A stretch of 51,957 nucleotides of DNA, from contig CALUPD010000011.1 in NCBI GenBank assembly GCA_944322605.1, positions 1 through 51,957 on the forward strand, given 5' to 3'. The position numbers and the translations under genes are program-made. Every line of letters begins with the position of its first letter. Positions within the stretch are counted from its first letter, which is position 1. Shown piece after piece: positions 35,887-44,157 of the stretch. Source of the stretch: an uncultured Bacteroidales bacterium. GTDB taxonomy: Bacteria; Bacteroidota; Bacteroidia; Bacteroidales; UBA932. The notes below the pieces were generated by a model that worked only from the letters and a program-made list of their open reading frames with translations, searched no databases and was not told where the DNA came from.

Positions 35887-36333
35887 CCTATATTCCTCCT
35901 GTCGGCGCATGTCTTTTTCTTTGATTGACTGGCGTTTGTCATATTCCCTTTTCCCACGGGCAAGGGCTATTTCCAATTTGGCGTATCCGTTGCTCGCAAT
36001 AAACAGTTTCAATGCCACTATCGTCAATCCCTTTTCTTTTGTCGCCCTCGCAAGCTTCAAAAGTTCCCTTTTGGTCAGAAGCAGCTTCCTGTCCCTTTTC
36101 GGATCATGCCTGTTGAACGATGCGGACCAATATTCCGATACGTTCATGTTCCTTACATACAATTCTCCGTCGATGAAATAGCAATAACTATCAGCCAGGG
36201 ACGCCTTCCCTGCCCTGATGGATTTTATCTCTGTCCCGCTGAGCACAATTCCTGCGGTATAATATTCGAGAAACTCGTACTCGAACGACACCCTCCTGTT
36301 CTTTATTACTATGTCGCTTTTCGCTTTCGGCAT
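35878..36333 (-). CDS. smpB: SsrA-binding protein SmpB
   Basis: A 151-residue RNA-binding protein that delivers tmRNA to stalled ribosomes for trans-translation. Family motifs are [39 protein letters not shown] and [18 protein letters not shown]. The C-terminal basic tail ([20 protein letters not shown]) is the helix that enters the mRNA channel. The last residues and the stop lie within the dispersed repeat. The gene is divergent from miaA and has its own -7 element at 36361-36354. tmRNA itself is not in the window. Confidence 0.96.
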   Translation of the reverse strand: MPKAKSDIVIKNRRVSFEYEFLEYYTAGIVLSGTEIKSIRAGKASLADSYCYFIDGELYVRNMNVSEYWSASFNRHDPKRDRKLLLTKRELLKLARATKEKGLTIVALKLFIASNGYAKLEIALARGKREYDKRQSIKEKDMRRQEEYRIK

Positions 36334-36353
36334 AATCTCTATTCTTTAGGCGG

Positions 36354-36361
36354 CAAAGTTA
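36354..36361 (-). promoter_or_regulatory. -7 promoter element of smpB
   Basis: TAACTTTG on the minus strand, about 20 bases before the start codon. It lies within 40 bases of the divergent miaA element. Confidence 0.45.
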
Positions 36362-36392
36362 ATGATTATCCGCCTAATTATTCAGCTTTTGC

Positions 36393-36400
36393 TATTTTTG
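36393..36400 (+). promoter_or_regulatory. -7 promoter element of miaA
   Basis: TATTTTTG matches TAnnTTTG. It places the transcription start near 36407, downstream of the first in-frame ATG at 36362, and so supports translation from 36428. Confidence 0.5.
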
Positions 36401-36427
36401 CATCCGGCATGCGATAAAACACAGGAC

Positions 36428-37357
36428 ATGGAAAACAAGCTCGGACACATCTACAACGAACTAAGCGGCGGGACATACGACATGGCCGCAGTCATAGGCC
36501 CTACAGCATCGGGAAAGACCGCATTTGCCGTCTCGCTGGCAAGGTTCCTTTCGGAAAAAGGCATGAAAGCGGAAATAATCTCCGCTGATTCAAGACAGGT
36601 CTACAAAGGAATGGACATCGGGACCGGAAAGGATATCTCCGAATATTCAGAAGGAGGGGCTTTCGTGCCGTACCACCTCATAGACATAGCAGAAGCAGGA
36701 GAAAAATACAATCTTTTCCGTTATCAGGCGGATTTCATAAAAACCTATGCCGACCTGAAACGGCGCGGCGTGTTCCCCATCCTGTGCGGCGGCTCCGGGC
36801 TTTATATAGAGGCAGTCACGAAAAAATACGTGCTTCCCGAAGTGGATCCGGACTATGAATTACGAAGCATGCTTGAAAAAAAAGACATGGACGAACTTGT
36901 TTCCATGCTGGCAGGAATGAAAAAACTGCATAACACGACGGACATAGACAACAAGAAAAGAGTTATCCGCGCAATAGAGATAGCCAAATATTTCGAAGAC
37001 CACGGAATCGATCCATATAACCCGCAAACCGGCAGCGAACTGCCGTCCGACACCAAATTCATAGGCATATTCGTCGACAGGGACGAACGGAACCGGAGGA
37101 TAGACCTACGCTTGGAAAAAAGGCTCTGGGAAGGGCTGGTAGAAGAGGTCCGGGCACTTCTCGACAGGGGGATTCCACCCGAAGACCTGATATATTATGG
37201 ATTGGAATATAAATTCGTAACCCTGTACCTTACGGGCGAACTTTCTTATGAACAGATGCGTGAAAGGCTTGCTATCGCGATACACCAGTTCGCAAAAAGG
37301 CAGATGACATGGTTCAGGGGAATGGAACGCCGGGGCATAAATATCGAATGGATATAA
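36428..37357 (+). CDS. miaA: tRNA dimethylallyltransferase
   Basis: A 309-residue enzyme that adds a dimethylallyl group to A37 of tRNAs reading codons beginning with U. It has the P-loop GPTASGKT (24-31), SADSRQVYKGMDIGTGK and the VPYHLIDI segment. Substrate-channel and anticodon-binding parts follow, ending with YGLEYKFVTLYLTGEL and QFAKRQMTWFRGM. The upstream frame from 36362 would need a start before the promoter, so the ATG at 36428 (MENKLGHIYN) is used. It fits the usual length. Confidence 0.95.
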   Translation: MENKLGHIYNELSGGTYDMAAVIGPTASGKTAFAVSLARFLSEKGMKAEIISADSRQVYKGMDIGTGKDISEYSEGGAFVPYHLIDIAEAGEKYNLFRYQADFIKTYADLKRRGVFPILCGGSGLYIEAVTKKYVLPEVDPDYELRSMLEKKDMDELVSMLAGMKKLHNTTDIDNKKRVIRAIEIAKYFEDHGIDPYNPQTGSELPSDTKFIGIFVDRDERNRRIDLRLEKRLWEGLVEEVRALLDRGIPPEDLIYYGLEYKFVTLYLTGELSYEQMRERLAIAIHQFAKRQMTWFRGMERRGINIEWI

Positions 37358-37460
37358 TCGCACCGGACAGGCGCAAAAAGCGGAAATCCGGATTTTCCGG
37401 AGAAGGAGGAACAAACCGGGCCTTGAAACAAGGCCGCCTCACCGCCACGGATCGTCTCTT

Positions 37461-38816
37461 TTAATCCAAATCGCCGACCGGAACATGGTCCGTCGGATAT
37501 TGGAACACCTCCAATTCGAAAAACGGGATTACCGAAATCACATGGTCGAATATGTCGGACTGTATCCTTTCATATTCAACCCATTCCGTCGTCTTTGTGA
37601 AGCAGTATATTTCAAGCGGGATTCCCTTTTCGGCAGGCTGGAGCTGCCTTACCATGTATGTAAAATCATTTCGTATTTCCGGAAGCGATTCTATATACGC
37701 CGTGACATAGGCCCTGAATACTCCTAAATTCGTCTGCCTCAACACATCAGGCCTGCATCCGATGTCGCCGGCATGGCCGCCTGACCCGCCTTGCGGAGAA
37801 TCCGCAAACGCAATGCCTCCCTTTCCGTCACGAATGCCGCCTCCATGCGCATTTCCCGATCCGGAATTATTCATCTCACGCAACTTCTGCTGTGTTCTCT
37901 CGATATAGTCTTTAAGTATCCCTATCTCCGAAAAACGCAATAGCATCTTCTCGTCGCAGAACTTCACGCTTTTCATATCGATATTTATAGACCTTTTTAT
38001 CCTGCGGCCTCCCATTTCCGACATGCCTCTCCAGTTCTGGAAAGACTCGCTCACAAGGGCATAGGGAGGGACCGTCATGATCGTATTGTCGAAATTCCTG
38101 ACTTTTACCGAATAAAGATTCATGTCTATGACATTGCCGTCGACCCCGTACTTGGGCATCGTTATCCAGTCTCCTATCCTCAGCAAGTCGTTAGCCGACA
38201 ATTGCCAGCCGGAAATGAACCCGAGTATGCTGTCCTTGAATATGATGGTTATTATGGCCATCGACGCCCCGAGGCCTGCTATCAGCGTGCCAAGGGATTG
38301 GTTTATTATTATGCTGATTATCAATATAGACCCGAGGAAATACGCAATGACGTTTATTATCTGGAAAAAAACGCTTGTCGGCTTCGAAGGCCCGTGCCTT
38401 TTGCTGTAAATAATCGAAAGCGATTTTGTCAAGCCGGTAATGGCCGCCATAATGCGCGCGATTATGTACACCGCGACTATCTTTTTCAAGAACACCGACA
38501 TGCCCTCGCTCCTTATCGCTATAGGTATGGCCCAGTATATCAGGATCGGGGAAATAAGCCGTATTACCTTATGGAACACCTTGTTCTCAAAGAACACGTC
38601 GTCCCAGCGGTTTTTGGTAATCCTTACTATCCGGCTGATTACTTTGTCCGCAATCTTGTCGGCTATATAGCCTATAAGCCACGCCACGAGCCCGAGCAAG
38701 ACCAAAGATATGCATTGGTCTATCCACGAAGCCCATGCATGCGACATTCCGGCATCAGTCAAAAGCCCGTAAATATAATCCGGCAAAACAGTTATCTTAT
38801 GCAATTCTTCGTTCAT
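37461..38816 (-). CDS. Mechanosensitive channel of the MscS/YbdG type
   Basis: A 451-residue inner-membrane channel with about five membrane segments. The pore-lining helix is visible at LGTLIAGLGASMAIITIIFKDS, followed by the beta domain (GDWITMPKYGVDGNVIDM, VRNFDNTIMTVPPYALVSES). The long N-terminus and the NWRGMSEMGGRRIKRS block resemble E. coli YbdG (miniconductance class), which opens under osmotic stress. A Gly-rich insertion of about 40 residues (from NNSGSGNAHGGGIRDG to GGSGGHAGD) interrupts the C-terminal domain before TNLGVFRAYVTAYI. A -7 element lies about 100 bases upstream. Confidence 0.9.
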   Translation of the reverse strand: MNEELHKITVLPDYIYGLLTDAGMSHAWASWIDQCISLVLLGLVAWLIGYIADKIADKVISRIVRITKNRWDDVFFENKVFHKVIRLISPILIYWAIPIAIRSEGMSVFLKKIVAVYIIARIMAAITGLTKSLSIIYSKRHGPSKPTSVFFQIINVIAYFLGSILIISIIINQSLGTLIAGLGASMAIITIIFKDSILGFISGWQLSANDLLRIGDWITMPKYGVDGNVIDMNLYSVKVRNFDNTIMTVPPYALVSESFQNWRGMSEMGGRRIKRSINIDMKSVKFCDEKMLLRFSEIGILKDYIERTQQKLREMNNSGSGNAHGGGIRDGKGGIAFADSPQGGSGGHAGDIGCRPDVLRQTNLGVFRAYVTAYIESLPEIRNDFTYMVRQLQPAEKGIPLEIYCFTKTTEWVEYERIQSDIFDHVISVIPFFELEVFQYPTDHVPVGDLD

Positions 38817-38918
38817 ATCCGTTCATATCATCAGATCCGTCCTGATATTCAAGCCACGGCAGCAAGGTCCAGAAACAGCCATGCTTCGCCATCCTTGAAC
38901 CGCGAATCAATCACTTTT

Positions 38919-38926
38919 CAAAGATA
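38919..38926 (-). promoter_or_regulatory. Putative -7 element of the MscS-type channel gene
   Basis: TATCTTTG on the minus strand, a perfect consensus, giving a leader of about 95 bases. Confidence 0.4.
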
Positions 38927-38953
38927 AGCAAATTCCTGCTCCTGTTTCCAGCC

Positions 38954-38979
38954 GCAAACAAATAAATTCAGTCAGAGAT
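38954..38979 (+). repeat. Direct repeat flanking the DUF4143 fragment, left copy
   Basis: A 26-base block beginning GCAAACAAATAAATTCAGTC that matches 39830-39855 at 23 of 26 positions, same orientation. The copies bracket about 850 bases of A/T-rich DNA holding the ATPase fragment. Confidence 0.65.
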
Positions 38980-39018
38980 GAGGAAATCCCGACTTCCTAC
39001 GATTGTATAGCAAGCATT

Positions 39019-39672
39019 TTGTTTGTGAAAACAACCAATTCACTATTCACCATGATTGCATATCATTCAGGAGCACAATTTTCTTATGAAAGGCTTTCAA
39101 AAGAGTCAGGAGTAAAGAAAGAAACTTTGAAAAAGTATATCAATTACCTTGAAGCAGCTTTTCTCATAAAGGTTGTACGCAGAACGGATGATACAGCTAA
39201 ACATTATCAACGAGAAACGCAATTCAAGATCTATCTTACTAATCCCTCTCTTAGATGTGCATTGTTTCAGCCTATCAGCGAGCAAGACAATGAAATCGGA
39301 GATATGGTTGAAACAGCAGTTTATGCCCAATGGATTCCAAGACAAGGCGCATCAATCCGCTACGCTAACTGGAGAATCGGAAAGCAGCAAGGCGAAGTCG
39401 ATATCGTAGGGTTAAATATCGCACGTCAGAAACCAGATTGGGCTGTTGAGATAAAGTGGACAGACCGTTTCTTTGAGCGCCCCAATGAATTGGTCTCACT
39501 TAAATATTTTATGGAAAAAAATCAAATGAATTATGCGCTTGTCACAAGTATCAGTAAAAGCGGAAGCGTAAAGATCGACAATTTAACTTTACAATTCATT
39601 CCTGTAGCGTGTTATGCTTATATTGTAGGAGAAAATACAATGAACCATACAAAGGCATCATACGGTTTATAG
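39019..39672 (+). pseudogene. Truncated DUF4143-type ATPase (C-terminal part only)
   Basis: 217 codons from a TTG, or 206 from the ATG at 39052. The sequence resembles the C-terminal DUF4143 domain of AAA-type ATPases common in gut Bacteroidota: a winged-helix-like part (SYERLSKESGVKKETLKKYINYL-EAAFLI) followed by a nuclease-like fold (GEVDIVGLNIARQ, WAVEIKWTDR). The N-terminal ATPase domain with its P-loop is missing. The reading frame continues upstream without a stop to 38899 but has no ATG, and residues just before the TTG (EEIPTSYDC) look like the continuing domain. So this is probably a 5'-deleted gene. Its codons are A/T-rich and unlike those of its neighbours, indicating transfer. Confidence 0.7.
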
Positions 39673-39829
39673 CTTCTCGCCTATCCAAATAAGCACATTC
39701 AAATGCGCCTATTTGGACTATCAACCATAAAATTCTTATTATTAATAATTTATATTGGAAAAATAAGAGACGGGAGTAAGATGATGCTACTTATACTCCT
39801 TAGAATGATGTTCTTTTTATTTTCTTTAT

Positions 39830-39855
39830 GCAAACAAATCATTTCAGTCAGGGAT
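39830..39855 (+). repeat. Direct repeat flanking the DUF4143 fragment, right copy
   Basis: Matches 38954-38979 at 23 of 26 positions (differences at positions 11, 13 and 23 of the block). In one frame both copies would encode a similar short peptide (KQI-x-SVRD), so they may be remains of a duplicated coding region instead of an insertion target duplication. Confidence 0.65.
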
Positions 39856-39870
39856 ATTTAGAAATTATCA

Positions 39871-40019
39871 CTCCACGCCATACTTTAGTATATTCCTAAT
39901 AATCAATATATTATAAAACATAGCCGTGGAGAGATGCTCTCAAAAAAACACGACCAGTCCACGCCCTTATTTCGTCATATCATTGATAATCCGACAATTA
40001 AAGAACCGCCACCGTGGAC
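39871..40019. repeat. Two successive inverted-repeat modules
   Basis: Module A: CTCCACGCC (39871-39879) faces CCGTGGAG (39924-39931). Module B: GTCCACGCC (39957-39965) faces CCGTGGAC (40012-40019). In each the outer base changes in both arms so that pairing is kept. The modules are about 87 bases apart, and the loops of about 45 bases are A/T-rich and not similar. Confidence 0.5.
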
Positions 40020-40259
40020 GGATAATTTCATAGCCGTCCGCAAAATCCGTACAGACAGCCTCCAGCGGCATTGTTGAACTATCCCCCCAAAAAATCGGAC
40101 AGTTTATCGCCAGTTGAAAAGGCACGCGCCACTGGCGTAGGATGAGTTTACCGGCCCGGACATTTAAGGACTTCCTGCCTAAAGGATATTTTTAATAAAC
40201 GACCATTATTCTTTCTATTTACATACTCGGAATTTAAACAACACAAAAACTCAACAACC

Positions 40260-40847
40260 ATGAAAAAGTTTATCATTGCAATCGCGCTGATGCTGTCATG
40301 CAGCATGGCTTCGGCGCAGACCGGAATAAGCGCAGGCTATCTTTTCCAAAACATGCACGAATCCGACGGACAATCAGCCTCTTCCTACAACTTGGATTTC
40401 CACGGATTCTATGCAGGCGTGGACTACAATATCCGCATTATCGGAAAGACTTTCGCAATAGTTCCTGGAATCTACTACGAATTTCTGGAAAACAAAGATC
40501 TCGACCCGGTAAAATGGCAGGAGCACTACCTGAAGATTCCTGTCGATTTCCAACTTGGATTCCGGATAGGCAAGAACGCCAGGTTCATCGCAAGCATAGG
40601 CCCGAAATTCCACATAGGATTGGCCTCGAAATGGAAGGCCGGCGTAGAATCGCTTGATTTGTATAAATTCAGCGAAAACCAATACAGAAGGTTCGACGTG
40701 CTGCTCGGGGCGAGCATAGGAATCGAAGTATTCAACCACATGAAAATAAAGGTAGGATATGACCGAGGCCTTGTCAACAGAAACGCCGCTAAAGATACGA
40801 AACTCTACAACAACATAGTCCACGCAGGGCTGTCGTTCGTATTTTGA
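40260..40847 (+). CDS. Small outer-membrane beta-barrel protein
   Basis: A 195-residue exported protein. The signal peptide is MKKFIIAIALMLSCSMASAQ, cleaved before Gln. The mature sequence has amphipathic strands with alternating aromatic residues (SAGYLFQNM, FYAGVDYNIRIIG, FAIVPGIYYEFL, ARFIASIGPKFHIG, DVLLGASIGIEVF, MKIKVGYDRGLVNR). It ends in the barrel C-terminal pattern HAGLSFVF. It belongs to the same broad small-barrel class as the protein at 3401. Function unknown. It starts just after the A/T-rich island but has normal codon use, so it is native. Confidence 0.8.
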   Translation: MKKFIIAIALMLSCSMASAQTGISAGYLFQNMHESDGQSASSYNLDFHGFYAGVDYNIRIIGKTFAIVPGIYYEFLENKDLDPVKWQEHYLKIPVDFQLGFRIGKNARFIASIGPKFHIGLASKWKAGVESLDLYKFSENQYRRFDVLLGASIGIEVFNHMKIKVGYDRGLVNRNAAKDTKLYNNIVHAGLSFVF

Positions 40848-41209
40848 CGAAGCCGCATTAAAGCGCAAGCACCGGAACATGGGATCAAGAGATTGTCTAA
40901 GTACGAAGCCTGATTGCATCCGATTATCAGACACGGCAGTCCGGACCGATCTGTAAAATTGCAGAATCCAAGACACCCTCCCCCCCTCAACCTGAAATTC
41001 CGATGCCGTATCGCTGAACATTCTTCTTATAAAGCAATTCCCGCCTCTGCCTGCAATCGAAGCAAAGACGGGAACCGTTTTATATCCGAAGGCAACCTGA
41101 CTGCATGCGCCCAGCGTTTTTATGCACGGACGGCGGCAGGCAATGATTGCCGGTCAAGCCGAGGCTTCCCGGGCTTCAGGATGAAAGCCCGCAAAAGCCG
41201 CAGCCAATA
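40848..41209. other. Intergenic region between convergent genes
   Basis: About 360 bases between the barrel gene and gcvP. I find no convincing gene, RNA or terminator with a T-run. A frame at 40914-41213 looks noncoding: it is Arg/Ser-rich with no homology I recognise. Confidence 0.5.
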
Positions 41210-44032
41210 TTAAAACTCGTGGCACGAGCAGACAAGATTCCTGTCGCCGTAACCGTTATCGACACGGGACACGAAAGGCCAAAGCTTGTTATCGCGAATC
41301 CATTCAAGAGGGAATGCGGCAATTTCGCGGCCGTACTTGTGTTCCCATTTGTCTGCGCAGACCTCGTCCGCAGTATGAGGAGCGTTCTTTATAGGATTGT
41401 CCTCGGCATCCAATTTGCCGGATTTTATATCCTCGCATTCTGACTTGATCTGGACCATGGTATCTATGAACCTGTCAAGTTCGGCCTTGCCTTCGCTTTC
41501 GGTAGGTTCGACCATAAGGGTCTCATGCACAGGGAACGAAAGCGTAGGAGCATGGAAACCGTAATCCATGAGACGCTTCGCTATGTCGGTAGAATCGACC
41601 CCGTATTCGGCCTTGAAATCCTGCAAGTCGAGGATGCACTCATGGCCGACATGGCCCATTGCTCCCTTGAATAAAGTCTTGTAAGAATCCTTCAGGCGTT
41701 CCGATATGTAATTGGCATTCAGGATAGCCGTCATTGTCGCGCGCTTGAGGCCTTCTTCGCCGAGCATCTTGATATACGCATGGGTGATAGGCATAAGCAT
41801 CGCGTTTCCGAAAGGAGCCGCGCTCACAGGAGTGCCATGGCCGCCGTACTGAGGCATCATGTCATGTCCCGGACGGAACGGCGTAAGATGCTTGGCCATG
41901 CATATAGGGCCTGCGCCAGGACCGCCGCCGCCGTGAGGCATAGCAAACGATTTGTGCAGGTTCAAGTGGCACACGTCCGCTCCGATATAGCCAGGGCTGG
42001 TAAGGCCTATCTGCGCGTTCATGTTCGCGCCGTCCATGAACACAAGGCCGCCGTTGCTGTGGATTATGTCGATGATTTCCCTTATCCTCACTTCGAATAT
42101 GCCGTAAGTCGAAGGATATGTTATCATCATGCCGGCAAGATTTGCCCTGTTTTCTTCCGCCTTCTGCCTGAGTTCTTCCACATTGATGTTTCCGTTTTCA
42201 TCGCAATTGACAAGGACGATCTTGAATCCGGCCATTACCGCGCTCGCAGGATTCGTTCCATGAGCCGATGTCGGGATGATCATCAGGTTCCTGAAATCCT
42301 CGTTCCTTGAATGATGGTAAGCCCTGATCGTCATGAGGCCGGCATATTCGCCTGCCGCTCCGGATGTAGGCTGGAGAGAGCATGAATCGAAGCCTGTAAT
42401 CGCGGCAAGGTCATGTTCGAGTTCCCTTATCATTTCAAGATAGCCTTCCGCCTGGTCCTGCGGAGCATAAGGATGGATATTCGTAAGCTCCGACCAGCTG
42501 AGAGGCATCATTTCGGCAGCAGCGTTCAGCTTCATCGTGCATGAGCCGAGAGGAATCATCGAATGGGTAAGCGATATGTCCCTCCTTTCGAGCTTCTTGA
42601 TGTAACGCATCATTTCGGTTTCCGAATGGTACTTGTTGAAAACCTCGTCCTGGAGATATGCGCTTTCGCGATTCATTGCGCCGAAACCGGCATCCGCGCA
42701 AGAACATCCGCAAGGAGCCTCAACGCCGAATATCGAAAGCACTTTCTTTGCTTCTTCGCAATCCGAAAGTTCGTCGAAACTGAACCTTACCCTGTTTCCG
42801 TCAGGATAATAGAAATTGATCCTCATTGCTTCGGCCTTTGCCTTTATTTCTCCTGCGTTCACGCCGCATACTTCGATAGTATCGAAGAAATTATCGTTGG
42901 CAAGCCTGTATCCGGCCTTTTTGAGGCTTTCGCCGACCACATGGGCATATTTCGCCGCTTTTGCAGCAATTGACCTCAACCCTTCCGGGCCATGGTAAAC
43001 GGCGTACATTCCCGACATGGTAGCGCACAACGCGCTGGCCGTGCAGACATTGGAAGTAGCCTTGTCCCTCTTGATATGCTGTTCGCGGGTCTGCAAGGCA
43101 AGCCTTAGAGACTTCTTTCCGAGCCTGTCTACGGAAACGCCTATGATTCTTCCCGGAATGTTCCTCTTGTATTTTTCATCCGTAGCCATATATCCTGCGA
43201 CAGGACCGCCGAATCCCATAGGAAGGCCCAATCTTTGGGACGAGCCCACTGCCACGTCCGCGCCCCATGCGGCAGGTTCTTTCAGCACCGCAAGGGAAAG
43301 TATGTCGCAATAAGCTGTAACCAATATCCCTTTTTCATGAGCCCTTGCGCAGAATTCGGAATAGTCCCTTACTTCTCCGTCTGCGGCAGGATACTGCACG
43401 ATTGCGCCGTAGCATTTTTCATTGAAAGAATAATCCTTGAAATCTCCCTGCTCGATCACATATCCCAAAGCGGCAGCCCTTGTCTTCAGGACTGAAAGCA
43501 CGTGAGGGAAAATGTTATTGTCCACGAACACCACGTTCTTGCCCGCTTTCACGGCATCCCTTGTCCTGACTTCGTACATCATCCTCATCGCTTCGGCTGC
43601 GGCGGTAGCGTCGTCCAGCAAAGAGCAGTTCGTAAGGTTGAATCCGGTAAGATCCATTATTACGGTTTGGAAATTCAGAAGAGCCTCAAGCCTGCCCTGC
43701 GAGATTTCGGCCTGGTACGGAGTATAGGAAGTGTACCATACGGGATTTTCGAAAATATTCCTCGTAATGACAGGCAGAACGGCAGAGCCGTAGAATCCCA
43801 TGCCTATCATGGAACGGAAATTCTTGTTCTTGGAGGCCATTTCCTTCAGCCTTGCAAGATATTCGGTTTCCGACATGGCCGGAGAAAGAGCGAGCGGCTC
43901 TTTCAATAATATATCAGATGGCACGGTCTTGCGTACCAGTTCGTCCAAAGAGCCGAGTCCTAAAAACTTCAGCATTTCGGCCAGTTCTCCCGGCCTTGGA
44001 CCATTGTGTCTGTCTGCAAAAGATAATGACAT
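41210..44032 (-). CDS. gcvP: Glycine dehydrogenase (decarboxylating), P-protein of the glycine cleavage system
   Basis: A 940-residue PLP enzyme that decarboxylates glycine and passes the aminomethyl group to the lipoyl H-protein. It is the fused alpha/beta form (about 950 residues in most bacteria). The start is ADRHNGPR, the first half holds FIGLGSL-like and GFYGSAVLPVITRNIFENP-type segments, and the PLP-lysine motif is NLHKSFAMPHGGGGPG. The frame opens at 44074, but the ATG at 44032 (MSLSFADRHN) begins the homology and lies downstream of a -7 element at 44093-44086. The gene is divergent from the carboxyltransferase gene. gcvT, gcvH and lpd are not in this window. Confidence 0.96.
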   Translation of the reverse strand: MSLSFADRHNGPRPGELAEMLKFLGLGSLDELVRKTVPSDILLKEPLALSPAMSETEYLARLKEMASKNKNFRSMIGMGFYGSAVLPVITRNIFENPVWYTSYTPYQAEISQGRLEALLNFQTVIMDLTGFNLTNCSLLDDATAAAEAMRMMYEVRTRDAVKAGKNVVFVDNNIFPHVLSVLKTRAAALGYVIEQGDFKDYSFNEKCYGAIVQYPAADGEVRDYSEFCARAHEKGILVTAYCDILSLAVLKEPAAWGADVAVGSSQRLGLPMGFGGPVAGYMATDEKYKRNIPGRIIGVSVDRLGKKSLRLALQTREQHIKRDKATSNVCTASALCATMSGMYAVYHGPEGLRSIAAKAAKYAHVVGESLKKAGYRLANDNFFDTIEVCGVNAGEIKAKAEAMRINFYYPDGNRVRFSFDELSDCEEAKKVLSIFGVEAPCGCSCADAGFGAMNRESAYLQDEVFNKYHSETEMMRYIKKLERRDISLTHSMIPLGSCTMKLNAAAEMMPLSWSELTNIHPYAPQDQAEGYLEMIRELEHDLAAITGFDSCSLQPTSGAAGEYAGLMTIRAYHHSRNEDFRNLMIIPTSAHGTNPASAVMAGFKIVLVNCDENGNINVEELRQKAEENRANLAGMMITYPSTYGIFEVRIREIIDIIHSNGGLVFMDGANMNAQIGLTSPGYIGADVCHLNLHKSFAMPHGGGGPGAGPICMAKHLTPFRPGHDMMPQYGGHGTPVSAAPFGNAMLMPITHAYIKMLGEEGLKRATMTAILNANYISERLKDSYKTLFKGAMGHVGHECILDLQDFKAEYGVDSTDIAKRLMDYGFHAPTLSFPVHETLMVEPTESEGKAELDRFIDTMVQIKSECEDIKSGKLDAEDNPIKNAPHTADEVCADKWEHKYGREIAAFPLEWIRDNKLWPFVSRVDNGYGDRNLVCSCHEF

Positions 44033-44085
44033 ATTTTTCTTTTTTGAATGGTTATTTGGTTTCTGTGATTTCAAACATATCTTGG

Positions 44086-44093
44086 CAAATTTA
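44086..44093 (-). promoter_or_regulatory. -7 promoter element of gcvP
   Basis: TAAATTTG on the minus strand, 53 bases before the gcvP start. It is 22 bases from the divergent element of the carboxyltransferase gene. I see no glycine riboswitch. Confidence 0.45.
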
Positions 44094-44114
44094 TAAAAAA
44101 AGAAATATATTTTT

Positions 44115-44122
44115 TATATTTG
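44115..44122 (+). promoter_or_regulatory. -7 promoter element of the carboxyltransferase gene
   Basis: TATATTTG, a perfect consensus, 35 bases before the start codon at 44158. There is no clear -33 partner. Confidence 0.45.
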
Positions 44123-44157
44123 TGCAAGTTAAATTTCTATCCTAAGACTATATAGAT

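Larger units (their letters stand above)
39673..40259. other. A/T-rich region without a gene; remnants of mobile DNA suspected
   Basis: About 590 bases with no credible open reading frame. It contains the right copy of the flanking direct repeat (39830-39855), two successive inverted-repeat modules (39871-40019), a stretch near 40082-40107 reminiscent of insertion-sequence ends (AAAAAATCGGACAGTTTATC) and a 7-base inverted repeat CGCCAGT/ACTGGCG at 40108-40137. The last 100 bases should carry the promoter of the following barrel gene, but I see no clear -7 match. Confidence 0.6.

Noticed and set aside
39871..40019. CRISPR array
   Set aside because: Only two inverted modules with dissimilar arms and no identical repeats of 25-40 bases; no cas genes nearby.
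40914..41213. Plus-strand 99-codon frame after the barrel gene
   Set aside because: Composition is Arg/Ser-rich with no domain, no leader and overlap with the end of gcvP antisense.
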